Assembly: GCA_023257035.1 (NCBI GenBank)
Contig: JALRDI010000147.1
Coordinates: forward strand, 1 to 50,032
Direction of reading: 5' to 3'
From: Ilumatobacteraceae bacterium
GTDB taxonomy: Bacteria; Actinomycetota; Acidimicrobiia; Acidimicrobiales; Ilumatobacteraceae
Length of the DNA: 50,032 nucleotides
Each line of letters begins with the position of its first letter. The stretch's first letter is position 1. The notes beneath the pieces were generated by a model that ran no database searches, had not been told where the DNA came from, and saw nothing but the letters and a program-made list of their open reading frames with translations. Shown piece after piece: positions 40,913 through 49,789 of this stretch. The position numbers and the translations under genes were made by a program.

Positions 40913-42307
40913 GTGACTCAGACCGTGGCTCAAGAGCCCAAACGTTCCACCAACCCGTGGTTGACGTTTTGGCTCTGTGGCACCGCAACATTCATTGGCA
41001 CGCTCGACTTTTCGGTCGTCAACGTTGCGTTCATCGAAATTGAACGCGCCTTCCTAGGTGTCTCACGGGCGACGATCTCGTGGACGGTGACCGCGTACAG
41101 CATCTTCTACGGTTCGCTGCTCATCGTGTCCGGCCGCACCGCTGATCGCATCGGTCGCAAGCGAGTGTTCTCTGCAGGGGTGTCGGTATTTCTACTGGGG
41201 TCGGTGGTCTGCGCATTTGCCCCGAGCATCGCAGTACTCATCATTGGCCGAGCCGCCCAAGGAATGGGCGCAGCGATGCTGACTCCGTCCGCGCTCGGAA
41301 TGATGATTGCCGCATTCCCTCCTGAGCGAAGAAGCCAGATGGTCGCCTGGAATACCGCGATGGCAGCTCTCGGCGTTGCGACTGGCCCCACATTTGGAGC
41401 GCTGCTGATTGGAGCATTCGATTGGCGAGCGGCATTCTGGGTGAACATCCCGATCTGTCTTGGCGTGCTCGTACTCGTTCGCCGAGTACACGCACCGCCT
41501 CCGGTTGATCGAGGCCCGGTACCAGACGTGGTTGCTGCGATGCTGCTGACCGTCGCAGTCGGTGCAACGGTGTGGGGAATCGCCGAGACCGAAGTCGTTG
41601 GGGTGACTGACATCAAGGTGTGGGGAGCATTGCTGATTGCTGTCGTGTTTGCTGGCTTCGTTGTACATCGAACTCGAACACGTGAGTTTCCGTTACTGCC
41701 CCGAGTGATGTTCCGAAACCGTTCGATGAACCTCGCCAACATTGCAATGGTGATCTGGGGTGGGGCATTTTCAGGCAACATTTTGAACAACGTGCTCTTT
41801 CTTCGAACCGAATGGAAGTACGGAATTGTTGCTGCCGGGCTGCTCTCAGTGTTGTCGCCGATCACGGTCGCTTCGACATCGTTTATCGTCGGCCGAAATA
41901 TGTCTCGGCTCGGTCTCCGCAATCTGTTGATATTCGGTTCGGTATGTTTCCTTTGCTGTCAACTCGGGTTCTTGTTTCTTGTCGATTCGACACGAGCACC
42001 GTGGTCAATCTGGCTACCGCTGATGTTCTTGCTCGGAATAGGAATTGGGTGCGCATCACCAGCGATTGCTGCGTCAGCAGTACAACATGCGCCACCTGAG
42101 CAACTTGCGCTTGCCGGTGCGTTGAACAGCACGTGTCGACAAATCGGTGCTGCGCTTGGAGTTGCAGTACTCGTTGCAGTTCAACTCACCTCCGAAGGGC
42201 TCGGAAGTTTCCGGGCGGGATGGGTGACGATGGCCGTGTTCGCAGCGGTGAGCGGAGCGATTTCTGTGTGGCAACCTCGTCAGCGTCTTGAGGTCGCCGC
42301 AGCATGA
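40913..42307 (+). CDS. MFS drug/metabolite exporter, DHA2 (14-helix, EmrB/QacA) type
   Basis: 464 residues with about 14 hydrophobic helices. FIGTLDFSVVNVAFIEIERAF is the DHA2 motif D1 (LD-x-x-V-V-N-V-A), ISWTVTAYSIFYGSLLIVSGRTADRIGRKRVF holds motif A, and GRAAQGMGAAMLTPSALGMM with GVATGPTFGALLIGAFDWRAAFWVNIPI gives motif C (the antiporter motif). It probably expels hydrophobic compounds using the proton gradient. Start GTG 40913 behind TACGTT. The amidohydrolase follows 14 bases after its stop but with its own -10 box. Confidence 0.88.
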   Translation: MTQTVAQEPKRSTNPWLTFWLCGTATFIGTLDFSVVNVAFIEIERAFLGVSRATISWTVTAYSIFYGSLLIVSGRTADRIGRKRVFSAGVSVFLLGSVVCAFAPSIAVLIIGRAAQGMGAAMLTPSALGMMIAAFPPERRSQMVAWNTAMAALGVATGPTFGALLIGAFDWRAAFWVNIPICLGVLVLVRRVHAPPPVDRGPVPDVVAAMLLTVAVGATVWGIAETEVVGVTDIKVWGALLIAVVFAGFVVHRTRTREFPLLPRVMFRNRSMNLANIAMVIWGGAFSGNILNNVLFLRTEWKYGIVAAGLLSVLSPITVASTSFIVGRNMSRLGLRNLLIFGSVCFLCCQLGFLFLVDSTRAPWSIWLPLMFLLGIGIGCASPAIAASAVQHAPPEQLALAGALNSTCRQIGAALGVAVLVAVQLTSEGLGSFRAGWVTMAVFAAVSGAISVWQPRQRLEVAAA

Positions 42308-42309
42308 CC

Positions 42310-42315
42310 TAACGT
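42310..42315 (+). promoter_or_regulatory. TANNNT -10 box for a probable leaderless transcript
   Basis: TAACGT ends 6 bases before the ATG at 42322. Confidence 0.5.
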
Positions 42316-42321
42316 CGGATT

Positions 42322-44148
42322 ATGGGCTCGACACCGACCATCTTCCTCGCCCGTTCGTTCATCACCATGGACGACGCCGTACCACGAGCGTCTGCCGTGG
42401 CTGTTGAAGATGGAGTCATCGTCGCCGTTGGTGAGCTCAATGATGTCGTAGACGCCGTTGGTCCGAACCACACGATTGACGAGACCTTCGCTGAGCACAC
42501 GGTGATCACAGGATTCATCGATCAACACCTTCATCCGTTTCTTGCCGCGAGCACGTTGACGACCGAGATCATCGCTCCAGAAGATTGGGTGCTCCCAGAG
42601 CGTGTTCATCCGGCCGCATCGACCCCAGTGGAATTCGATGAGCGGTTGGTGGCAGCGCACGACCGTCTAGATGATGGGGAGTGGCTGTTCTCGTGGGGTT
42701 ATCACTCGCTATGGCACGGCGATCTCAGTCGACAGCGCCTCGATGCTCTTGTCGGCGATCGGCCATGCGCAATCTGGCAGCGGTCGGTGCATGAGTGGTA
42801 CATCAATTCCGCGGCTACTGAAGCGCTCGGAATTACCCCTGAACTCATGTCAGGTTGGGGTCTCGCAAGTGAACAACTTGATGTTGATCGCGGCCACTAT
42901 TGGGAAAACGGATGGATGCTTGCCCTTGGCCGTTACCTCATGCCGGTGTTTCTCACCGAAGAACGAATGAGGGTTGGGCTTCACCAGCTCATCGAGTACC
43001 TCCATATGAATGGGGTAACGGCGATTAATGAGCCGGGCATCTACTGGGCGATCGAACCATGGGATATGTACCAAGAAATCCTTGGAGCCGAAGATGTGCC
43101 GTTCTACTCAACCTTCATGGTGGAAGGACGAACGCAGCCGGTGCGACGTGTCGAGGGTGAGGCAGCATTGAACGAATCGAAAACGCGTATCGCTGAGGCG
43201 GGTACGACTGACAAAGTTGCGATGCTCGACCGCCATGTAAAGCTGTTCTGCGACGGTGCGATCGTCAGCCAACTCATGCAGATGGCCGAGCCGTATCTCG
43301 ACGAACATGGGCGACCAGACCCTCACCACCATGGCGAATGGATGATGGAACCAGAAGATCTCCGGAAGGCATTCGACACCTACTGGGATGATGATTGGCA
43401 GATCCACATTCATGTCAACGGCGACCTTGGTCTCGAAGTGTTGGTCGAAATCATCGAAGACGCGCAACGCCGCCACCCTCGTGACGACCACCGCACGGTC
43501 ATCGTGCACTTCGCAAACTCAACTGAAGCACTCATCGACCGGATTGCAGCGACCGGTTCAATCGTTTCGGCGAACCCGTATTATCCGGTCGGCTTCGCCG
43601 ATCGATATGGGGCGTGGGGTCTCGGCCCAGAGCGAGCCGACAACATGGTTCGCGCCGCATCGGTCTTGCAACGAGACATCCCATTCTCGTATCACTCCGA
43701 TTTGCCGATCTGTGCGAGCGACCCATTGGCGATGGCTTCGTGGGGGGTGAATCGCATTACTGAGTCGGGTCGAGTTGCTGCTCCGGAGCAACGCATCTCG
43801 GTGCATGACGCCTTAAGGGCAATCACGATTGAAAGCGCCTTTTCTTGGCGTCGAGAACATGACCTCGGTTCGATCAGCATTGGGAAGAAGGCGAACTTCA
43901 CCGTGCTCGCTGATGACCCCTACGAGGTCGACAACCTCGACATGGCTGGAATTCGTGTGCTCGGCACAGTCTTCGCTGGCAAGTGGTACCCGGTGCCCAC
44001 TGATCGTGCCGATCGGCGCGTTGCAGGGCACCGAGGAGCAGACGTTGTCAGCTTGTTCGAGCACGGTGCATGTAGCTCACCCGGGCATCTATGCGGCTGC
44101 GAGGTTGCGGAATACCTCGCAGGAGTATTTACGCGGTTGCCCGCCTAG
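42322..44148 (+). CDS. Amidohydrolase family 3 protein (YtcJ-like)
   Basis: 608 residues. Composite beta-sandwich around a TIM barrel: ASAVAVEDGVIVAVG and VITGFIDQHLHPFLA (metal histidines), HVKLFCDGAI (the carbamylated or bridging lysine position), QIHIHVNGDLGLEV, TVIVHFAN, YHSDLPICASDPL (final metal Asp region), and LGSISIGKKANFTVLADDPYEV closing the sandwich. YtcJ-type enzymes hydrolyse exocyclic amides or deaminate aromatics; the substrate is unknown. The 3' end overlaps the convergent YczE-like gene by 20 bases. Confidence 0.85.
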   Translation: MGSTPTIFLARSFITMDDAVPRASAVAVEDGVIVAVGELNDVVDAVGPNHTIDETFAEHTVITGFIDQHLHPFLAASTLTTEIIAPEDWVLPERVHPAASTPVEFDERLVAAHDRLDDGEWLFSWGYHSLWHGDLSRQRLDALVGDRPCAIWQRSVHEWYINSAATEALGITPELMSGWGLASEQLDVDRGHYWENGWMLALGRYLMPVFLTEERMRVGLHQLIEYLHMNGVTAINEPGIYWAIEPWDMYQEILGAEDVPFYSTFMVEGRTQPVRRVEGEAALNESKTRIAEAGTTDKVAMLDRHVKLFCDGAIVSQLMQMAEPYLDEHGRPDPHHHGEWMMEPEDLRKAFDTYWDDDWQIHIHVNGDLGLEVLVEIIEDAQRRHPRDDHRTVIVHFANSTEALIDRIAATGSIVSANPYYPVGFADRYGAWGLGPERADNMVRAASVLQRDIPFSYHSDLPICASDPLAMASWGVNRITESGRVAAPEQRISVHDALRAITIESAFSWRREHDLGSISIGKKANFTVLADDPYEVDNLDMAGIRVLGTVFAGKWYPVPTDRADRRVAGHRGADVVSLFEHGACSSPGHLCGCEVAEYLAGVFTRLPA

Positions 44149-44746
44149 CGGGTTTTGCTCCCGTTGGTGCTGTGAACTTCGTGAAGAACGGAATGGCCTG
44201 ATGGGCGATTGGGCCGATCGCAACCGCGAACAGCACGGTTCCGATACCGATTGAGCCACCGAGGATGATGCCGCTCACAAGCACGATCGCTTCGATAATC
44301 GTCCGCACTACTCGAACCGAGTGCCCGCGGGCAGCGAGGCCTGTCATCAAACCATCGCGTGGGCCAGACCCAAAGCGAGCGCCGAGATAGAACCCGGTTG
44401 CAACACCGTTGACGAAGATGCCAACAACGAGAAAGCCAATCCGGAGGGTCATTGATGACAGCGACTCAGGCAAGACCCACAGTGAGAGGTCGACCCAAAC
44501 GCCGACAAGCACTGCATTCGCAAGTGTTCCGATGCCGGGTCGCTCGCGAATTGGAATCCAGAGCAACACCACAGCGAAACTTGTCGCAACGATCACGGTG
44601 CCAAGCGACCAGCCGATTTGCTGAGAAACACCTTGATGGAACACATCCCACGGAGCGAGACCGAGATCGGCGCGTACGACAAGGCCGAGACTAAACCCGA
44701 AAAACGCAAGCCCTGCCATCAAGAAGAACCAGCGTCGAAAGAGCAC
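44129..44746 (-). CDS. YczE/YyaS/YitT-type membrane protein
   Basis: 205 residues from GTG 44746, five or six helices. LFRRWFFLMAGLAFFGFSLGLVVRADLGLAPWDVFHQGVSQQIG is the family opening, and FYLGARFGSGPRDGLMTGLAARGHSVR is its hallmark cytoplasmic loop. Family members are integral membrane proteins of unknown transport role. A TAGCCT box ends 6 bases before the GTG. Convergent overlap of 20 bases with the amidohydrolase; the neighbouring terminator lies inside this gene's last codons. Confidence 0.82.
   Translation of the reverse strand: MLFRRWFFLMAGLAFFGFSLGLVVRADLGLAPWDVFHQGVSQQIGWSLGTVIVATSFAVVLLWIPIRERPGIGTLANAVLVGVWVDLSLWVLPESLSSMTLRIGFLVVGIFVNGVATGFYLGARFGSGPRDGLMTGLAARGHSVRVVRTIIEAIVLVSGIILGGSIGIGTVLFAVAIGPIAHQAIPFFTKFTAPTGAKPARRATA
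44140..44156 (+). terminator. Short hairpin with T4 at the convergent overlap
   Basis: CCCGC-CTA-GCGGG followed by TTTT. It spans the amidohydrolase stop codon and lies within the 3' coding end of the convergent membrane-protein gene. The 5-bp stem makes it weak. Confidence 0.35.
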
Positions 44747-44752
44747 GGGACG

Positions 44753-44758
44753 AGGCTA
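44753..44758 (-). promoter_or_regulatory. TANNNT -10 box for a probable leaderless transcript
   Basis: TAGCCT on the reverse strand, 6 bases from the GTG at 44746. Confidence 0.4.
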
Positions 44759-44780
44759 TGAGCCGAAGTGAGCGATACCT

Positions 44781-45848
44781 CTACGCAAGCGCGAGGGCCT
44801 GCGCGACGTCAGTGATGACGGCTTCTTTCTCATCGAGCGGCGGCAACAGAATGATCTGGTCGAGTCCGGCGTCTTCGAGCTCGCCAATTTTCTTCTGTAA
44901 CTCACTCGCAGTTCCGACGAGGCAGGTCCTGTCAATGAGTTCAGGCGTCACGAAGCGTTCCTCTTCGGGGACCACCCAGCAGTTGTGGCCGAGGTGAGTT
45001 CGTAGGTGACGACGCTCAGGCGGGGTCTTTTCAAGTTCGGTCACATAGTCGCCCCAGATATCTGACAAATATTCAGGGGGACGGCGACCGAACTGCTGAA
45101 CTTGCTCATAGGAATAATGGAGGCTTGAAATTGCAAACGCTCCGGTCTGACGCCGAACCCGTTCGCTATCGAGCGACTCGCCGTCTTCAAGAACCAGCAC
45201 AGTCGTCAACGTCGTGATCGGGAAGGTCTCACGGTCGATGTGGCGACCAACCTCATCGGCGGCTTGTTCGAGGCGTTGACGGGCATATTGAACGGCTGCC
45301 GGTTGAGGAGGGACTGAGGTGACGAGTCCATCACCGTGAAGCGCTGCCAGACGCATTGCTTTCGGGCCGAACGCCGACACCCACATCGGGATCCGCGGCT
45401 CGAATCGAACAAAACCGCTGTCAGGCATGAGGTGTCGTGTTGGAGCCGTTCGTCCTCTGAACTCAAACTCAACCTCGTTGCCGTCGAGGAAGTTGCGAAG
45501 GTCACTGAGATATCGATCGAACTCTGCAATGCGCATTGGTGGGTGGCCCATGATTCGCATTGCGGTATTTCCAGTGCCGATTCCGCAGAAGACTCGACCA
45601 GGAGCAATCTCGTTAATCGTTGCGTGAGCGGCAGCGGTGATCGGAGCGGGACGCGTCGGAGCGACAGCAACACCGGTACCTAACTTCATCGTGGTCGTTG
45701 CGGTCGCAGCAAGAGCCATAAAGGCATAGACATCCGACCAAATCATCTGGCTGTCAGCGGCCCACATATGTGAGTAGCCAAGCCGCTCGGCAAGCTGAAC
45801 GTAACCAATATCGGACGGTCGTGATGCGACGCAGATGCCAAATTCCAT
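44781..45848 (-). CDS. LLM-class (F420-type) oxidoreductase
   Basis: 355 residues from ATG 45848; the open frame reaches 38 codons further but without family resemblance. MEFGICVASRPSDIGYVQLAERLGYSHMWAADSQMIWSDVYAFMALAATAT starts the luciferase-like barrel; LGTGVAVAPTRPAPITAAAHATINEIAPGRVFCGIGTGNTAM holds the cofactor strand, and IPMWVSAFGPKAMRLAALHGDG the phosphate-site loop. Similar to methylene-H4MPT-reductase-like F420 enzymes. CACAAT ends 6 bases before the ATG. Divergent from the thioesterase gene at 45993, so co-regulation is possible. Confidence 0.87.
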   Translation of the reverse strand: MEFGICVASRPSDIGYVQLAERLGYSHMWAADSQMIWSDVYAFMALAATATTTMKLGTGVAVAPTRPAPITAAAHATINEIAPGRVFCGIGTGNTAMRIMGHPPMRIAEFDRYLSDLRNFLDGNEVEFEFRGRTAPTRHLMPDSGFVRFEPRIPMWVSAFGPKAMRLAALHGDGLVTSVPPQPAAVQYARQRLEQAADEVGRHIDRETFPITTLTTVLVLEDGESLDSERVRRQTGAFAISSLHYSYEQVQQFGRRPPEYLSDIWGDYVTELEKTPPERRHLRTHLGHNCWVVPEEERFVTPELIDRTCLVGTASELQKKIGELEDAGLDQIILLPPLDEKEAVITDVAQALALA

Positions 45849-45979
45849 GTGTCGATTGTGGTGAACTCCGATCCCTTTCTCCGAGTCGGTCGTCAAGTTG
45901 ATACTGCCGTTGTCAATATTGGAAACGAACAATTCGTCTCGGCGTATTGTCGGACTCACCATCGCGAGAACGGGGTTAT

Positions 45980-45985
45980 TACGGT
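45980..45985 (+). promoter_or_regulatory. TANNNT -10 box for a probable leaderless transcript
   Basis: TACGGT ends 7 bases before the ATG at 45993 and decides this start over the open frame from 45849. Confidence 0.45.
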
Positions 45986-45992
45986 CAGTGCG

Positions 45993-46382
45993 ATGGAACA
46001 GTCGCCGTCATTCCCTCTGCAAGAGATGCTGGGTTTCACCATCGACAAAGCCGATGGCTCAGCAACTGCGACGTTGGTGGCTGACGAACGCCATCTCAAC
46101 CCCCACGGGATGCTCCATGGCGGAATTCCCTTCACCATGCTCGACACAGCGATGGGGGCAGCGGTGATGACCGTCGTCCCTGAAGGCTTCTGGTGCACCA
46201 CAGTTGATATTCACACCCGGTTCCTTCGCCCCTGTGGGCTCGGGGACATCACCGCAACTGCGACCGTGCGCCGTGCCGGTCGACGGGTGGTTCACGTAGA
46301 CGCAGTTGTCACTGACGCCGAGGGTCGCGAGGTCGTGAGTGCAGCGGGGACGTTCGCCGTGATTGAAATTCCTTCCGAATAG
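45993..46382 (+). CDS. PaaI-type hotdog-fold thioesterase
   Basis: 129 residues from ATG 45993. The hotdog helix and loop read HLNPHGMLHGGIPFTMLDTAMGAAVM: the H-G-G-x-x-x-x-x-x-D motif with the catalytic Asp at the end of the central helix. WCTTVDIHTRFLRPCGLGDITATATVRRAGRRVVHVDAVVTDAEG completes the sheet. It should cleave an aromatic or medium-chain acyl-CoA. An SDR gene follows 74 bases downstream. Confidence 0.87.
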   Translation: MEQSPSFPLQEMLGFTIDKADGSATATLVADERHLNPHGMLHGGIPFTMLDTAMGAAVMTVVPEGFWCTTVDIHTRFLRPCGLGDITATATVRRAGRRVVHVDAVVTDAEGREVVSAAGTFAVIEIPSE

Positions 46383-46456
46383 CCACCCTCCCTGAGCATT
46401 CTTGCCACAAGTCGGCCAGTAACAGTCTTTCGAGCATCGAAGGACAAACTGGATGC

Positions 46457-47323
46457 ATGAACGCAGCGAACAGCACTCAACAGGTTGCAATCATCACCGG
46501 AGGTGGCGGCGGTATCGGACGAGCGGCTGCAGAACGTTTCCTCCACGAGGGGTGGTCGGTCGTCGTGGGTGACCTCAACGAAGAACGGGGCGCAACGTTG
46601 CTGTCAGAAATCGATGCCGGGGACCGGCTTGCATTTCTTCCAGTAGACGTCGCTGAAGAAACAGACGTTGCGGCGCTCGTTGAACTCACAATGAACCGGT
46701 ACGGCCGTGTCGACTCAATGGTGAACAATGCAGGAGTTGGTGGAGCCTTTGGCCCGATTACCGAACAAGAGGTCGAAGAGTGGGACGCGACATTTGCAAT
46801 CAACATGCGCTCAGTCTTTCTCGGCACCAAACATGCCGCCCGGGCAATGATCGGGCTCGGCAATGGCGGCACCATCGTCAACACCGCCAGCGTTGCCGGT
46901 ATGTCGGGTGGCGGAGGCCCGCAGGCGTATTCGGCAACGAAGTCTGGTGTGATCTCGCTGACCATGACGACAGCGGCTGAACTTGCTGAACATCGAATTC
47001 GTGTCAATGCAGTGTGCCCGGGAGCGATTTACACCGAGTTGCTCACTCGAGGTAAGCCCGAACGAACCGACTCATGGCGTGCAGAGATTCAGCCGTGGCC
47101 AGATCGCGGCGACGCAACTGCGATTGCGGACGTGATGTATTGGCTCTCCACCAATGAGTCACGCTTTGTAACCGGACAATGCGTCGTCGCCGACGGCGGC
47201 CTTTTGGCAGCTGCGCCACGCCTCATTGATCACGAGTTCAAGAACATGAAAACCATGTCCGGTATTGCTTATGGCAACACGGGTAGGGCTCCCGAGGTTC
47301 GCCGGTTCGTTGACGGCGAATAG
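46457..47323 (+). CDS. Short-chain dehydrogenase/reductase
   Basis: 288 residues. NAD(P) motif IITGGGGGIGRAAAERF, VDVAEETD acid turn, VNNAGVGGAFGP, catalytic Ser in NTASVAG, YSATKSG with the Tyr/Lys pair, and VNAVCPGAIYTELL. A C-terminal extension of about 30 residues after the usual end (FKNMKTMSGIAYGNTG) is unusual but small. Substrate unknown. A CAAACT box ends 6 bases before the ATG, fitting the leaderless pattern. The SCO6745-like gene begins 21 bases downstream. Confidence 0.85.
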   Translation: MNAANSTQQVAIITGGGGGIGRAAAERFLHEGWSVVVGDLNEERGATLLSEIDAGDRLAFLPVDVAEETDVAALVELTMNRYGRVDSMVNNAGVGGAFGPITEQEVEEWDATFAINMRSVFLGTKHAARAMIGLGNGGTIVNTASVAGMSGGGGPQAYSATKSGVISLTMTTAAELAEHRIRVNAVCPGAIYTELLTRGKPERTDSWRAEIQPWPDRGDATAIADVMYWLSTNESRFVTGQCVVADGGLLAAAPRLIDHEFKNMKTMSGIAYGNTGRAPEVRRFVDGE

Positions 47324-47344
47324 AGCGTGTGAACATCTAGACCT

Positions 47345-48085
47345 ATGAGTGCTCAAGACACAATTTCAGCAATCGCGCAGAAGACCGGCGACATTGGTGC
47401 CGCCTTCTACTTCACTCCAGAGACGACAGGCCGAGGCAAAGAGTTTGGCCTCGGCGGTTTCTACTTCTATGTCATCGGTCGCGGCGGTGTACTCGGAGAT
47501 GTCGAGCCGGCGGTCGTGCACTCTGCCTTCGGGTACTTCAACCCAGGAATGATCGAAAAGCTGTGGAATGGCGCTCGTGAGAAAATTGCCCCACGCGATG
47601 CCGCTCGTGAATACATTGCGTGTGCCCACGCACACGGCCGTGCGCATTTAAGCGGAATTGATGGCCTCGATGCATACGTCGCAGCGGTACAGAAAATCTT
47701 CGACGCCATCGACGATTCATCGTTCGCTCTGTTTGCCGGTCTGAAAGCAGAGCCAGTTCCGAGTGATGCCCCAGCGGCGGCCTTCCATCAGGCAATGGTG
47801 CTTCGTGAACTTCGCGGAAGCGCTCACCTCACTGCCATTGCCGCAGTCGGCTTGCCGTCAGTCGTCGCTCACGCGATCAAGCGCCCAAATGATGTCGCGA
47901 CGTTTGGTTGGGCTGAGGGTGAAGTTGCTGAGCCAACCGCTGACGACATTGCGAAACGGGATCGCGCCGAGGAAATGACGAACGAGATCCTGGAATCTGC
48001 ATTCGCGGTCCTGACTGACGATGAGTCAGCAGCTCTTATCGCTGGAACGAATGCAATGCACGCCGCGCTGACAGGCGCTGGCTGA
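47345..48085 (+). CDS. SCO6745-like conserved protein
   Basis: 246 residues, all alpha by composition. FGLGGFYFYVIGRGGVLGDVEPAVVHSAFGYFNPGMIEKLWNGAR matches the 'F-x-x-R-A/G-GVLGDV-x-x-x-VV-x-A-x-G/FFNP' hallmark of the SCO6745 helical family widespread in actinobacteria. LVLREL-type RGSAHLTAIAAVGLPSVVAHAIKRP is its second block. Some relatives sit near winged-helix regulators, but no function is established. It may be in one operon with the SDR. Confidence 0.8.
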   Translation: MSAQDTISAIAQKTGDIGAAFYFTPETTGRGKEFGLGGFYFYVIGRGGVLGDVEPAVVHSAFGYFNPGMIEKLWNGAREKIAPRDAAREYIACAHAHGRAHLSGIDGLDAYVAAVQKIFDAIDDSSFALFAGLKAEPVPSDAPAAAFHQAMVLRELRGSAHLTAIAAVGLPSVVAHAIKRPNDVATFGWAEGEVAEPTADDIAKRDRAEEMTNEILESAFAVLTDDESAALIAGTNAMHAALTGAG

Positions 48086-48102
48086 GCCTGGCGCAGTCGG
48101 GG

Positions 48103-49059
48103 CTACGCCCCGAGTACCGCCCAGCAACCAATTGTTGTTTCGATCGTTTCGCCTGGGGCGGTGTAAAACGCAGCACCATCATCACGAATCGCGAGCGAGT
48201 GGACATCGGCAGTAACAAGATCGCCGGCATCTACCCGGCTGATTCGGATACCGACGCCGCCTAACTCGTAACTACTGCTTGTTGTCAGCACTGGACTCTC
48301 GAGTGGAGTTGGATCAATGATGCTGAGCAGGAGGTCAACGTCGACTGGCTTGCTGGTCATGCCGCCGCGTACGACGTTGTCGCTCGGCGCCATGAGTTCG
48401 ATGCCGGTCCCTGAGACATATGCGTGCAAATTCCCGGCATCGAGATGAATCGCTTCGCCCGGTTGTAACTGAACGAGGTTAAGTAGGAGCGCAACAGCAA
48501 CACTTGGCTCGTGTGGGTACATCTCATTGAGTTGAACGATGAGTTGAGCTTCTTTGGTTGTCGACGCTGCGCATGCCTTGACAATTGAAGGGATGTCGAT
48601 TCGAGAGTGGTATGCATCAGTGATGACCGATTTCGGGCCTTGAGCGAGCAACTGCTGTGCGAGGTCAACTAGACCGAGATCGGTCAACAACTCAACGCTG
48701 TGAGCAATTGGTCGAACACCACAGAGAGCAGTGAACTCGGTGAGCGCAATGAGTAACTCAGGCTTCGGGTTGGGGTCAGAAAAGTAACCCTGTTCGAAAC
48801 CGTGCTTGGCTTGGTGCGAGTTGGGGTGGGTTTGTAACGAGAGTGGACGCTCTGCAGAAAGAAGCTTCAGCAGGTACGGAAGTTCCCCTGTCTGCGCAGC
48901 AAGTGATGATCCGTCAGCAAATGTCGATGGCCCATTCGGATGAGTTCCAAGCCAATACTCAGCCCATGGTTGGCCATCTGGCTCTTGGCCGAGGAATTGA
49001 GGAATGGCATCAGTCGTACCCCATGGGTAGTGCTGCACTACGCCGGTGATCGGCCTCAT
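48103..49059 (-). CDS. manA: Mannose-6-phosphate isomerase, class I
   Basis: 318 residues from ATG 49059; the frame is open for a further 82 codons upstream, but that overlaps nucS and is not homologous. The type I PMI signature is complete: YPWG near the N-terminus, AEYWLGTHPNGPS, zinc ligands in LQTHPN (Q and H) and KPELLIAL (E), and HLDAGNLHAYVSGTGIELMAPSDNVVRGG with the last zinc His. It interconverts fructose-6-P and mannose-6-P, feeding glycan and mannosyl-lipid synthesis. A TATCGT box ends 7 bases before the ATG. Confidence 0.93.
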   Translation of the reverse strand: MRPITGVVQHYPWGTTDAIPQFLGQEPDGQPWAEYWLGTHPNGPSTFADGSSLAAQTGELPYLLKLLSAERPLSLQTHPNSHQAKHGFEQGYFSDPNPKPELLIALTEFTALCGVRPIAHSVELLTDLGLVDLAQQLLAQGPKSVITDAYHSRIDIPSIVKACAASTTKEAQLIVQLNEMYPHEPSVAVALLLNLVQLQPGEAIHLDAGNLHAYVSGTGIELMAPSDNVVRGGMTSKPVDVDLLLSIIDPTPLESPVLTTSSSYELGGVGIRISRVDAGDLVTADVHSLAIRDDGAAFYTAPGETIETTIGCWAVLGA

Positions 49060-49066
49060 GGGCTGA

Positions 49067-49072
49067 ACGATA
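49067..49072 (-). promoter_or_regulatory. TANNNT -10 box for a probable leaderless transcript
   Basis: TATCGT on the reverse strand, 7 bases from the ATG at 49059, in the 49-base gap behind nucS. Confidence 0.45.
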
Positions 49073-49074
49073 CT

Positions 49075-49075
49075 G
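49075..49075 (-). other. Reference point of the manA/nucS gap
   Basis: The 49-base gap (49060-49108) holds the manA -10 box and no other recognisable element; nucS has its own box at 49775-49780 (TAGTTT), 6 bases from its GTG. Confidence 0.2.
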
Positions 49076-49108
49076 CCGCAGTAACTCGCATCGATGAACA
49101 GCCGATTC

Positions 49109-49768
49109 TCAGAACAGCCTGAGTTCGTCGGGTGCAAGTCCACGCAGCGCGTCGTAATCGACTTCGACACATCGATACCCACGCGACTCCGCGAGCACTC
49201 GAGCCTGAGGCTTGATGACTTGCGCAACGAACATGCCGCGAACCTCTCCCAACGATGAGTCAAGGTGCAGGCGTTCGATGTAGCGACTGAGCTGCTCGAC
49301 TCCATCGATCTCTCCTCGCCGTTTCACCTCAATGGCGACGACACCGTCATCGGCATCTCGGCACACAAGGTCGACCGGTCCGATTGCGGTCGGGTACTCA
49401 CGTCGAACGAGCCGCAACCCATCTTCCATGACCTCGGGTGCAGCAGCGAGAAGTTCTTGTAAGTGAGCTTCGACACCGTCTTTCGTCAGCCCGGGGTCAT
49501 CCCCAAACTCATGAGAAAGTTCTTCGAAGACTTCGTGCAAGTTGATGGTGAGAGTCTCACCCTTTGGGTTGGTCACAACCCAGTGGTCGCCGTTGTCGGC
49601 CAGGGTGTTCGGTGAATTCATCCAGTTGAGAGGCTTATATGCGCCACCATCGGCATGAATCGCAACACAGCCGTCTGCTTTCACCATGATGAGCCGCACA
49701 GCCTCGGGAAGATGCGCCGAGAGTCGGCCGGCATAGTCAACGGAGCAACGAGCAATAAGAATTCGCAC
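49109..49768 (-). CDS. nucS: Mismatch-specific endonuclease NucS
   Basis: 219 residues from GTG 49768. The N-terminal half-barrel (MRILIARCSVDYAGRLSAHLPEAVRLIMVKADGCVAIHADGG-type strands) binds the clamp-associated DNA; the C-terminal nuclease has GPVDLVCRD, AIEVKRRGEIDGVEQLSRYIERL and the closing RGYRCVEVDYDALRG, i.e. the PD-(D/E)xK residues of NucS/EndoMS. It provides non-canonical mismatch repair in actinobacteria, which lack MutS-MutL; it cuts both strands at G-T, G-G and T-T mismatches and docks on the beta clamp. A TAGTTT box ends 6 bases before the start. Confidence 0.95.
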   Translation of the reverse strand: MRILIARCSVDYAGRLSAHLPEAVRLIMVKADGCVAIHADGGAYKPLNWMNSPNTLADNGDHWVVTNPKGETLTINLHEVFEELSHEFGDDPGLTKDGVEAHLQELLAAAPEVMEDGLRLVRREYPTAIGPVDLVCRDADDGVVAIEVKRRGEIDGVEQLSRYIERLHLDSSLGEVRGMFVAQVIKPQARVLAESRGYRCVEVDYDALRGLAPDELRLF

Positions 49769-49774
49769 GAGACG

Positions 49775-49780
49775 AAACTA
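49775..49780 (-). promoter_or_regulatory. TANNNT -10 box for a probable leaderless nucS transcript
   Basis: TAGTTT on the reverse strand, 6 bases from the GTG at 49768. Confidence 0.45.
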
Positions 49781-49789
49781 GACGCTGGT

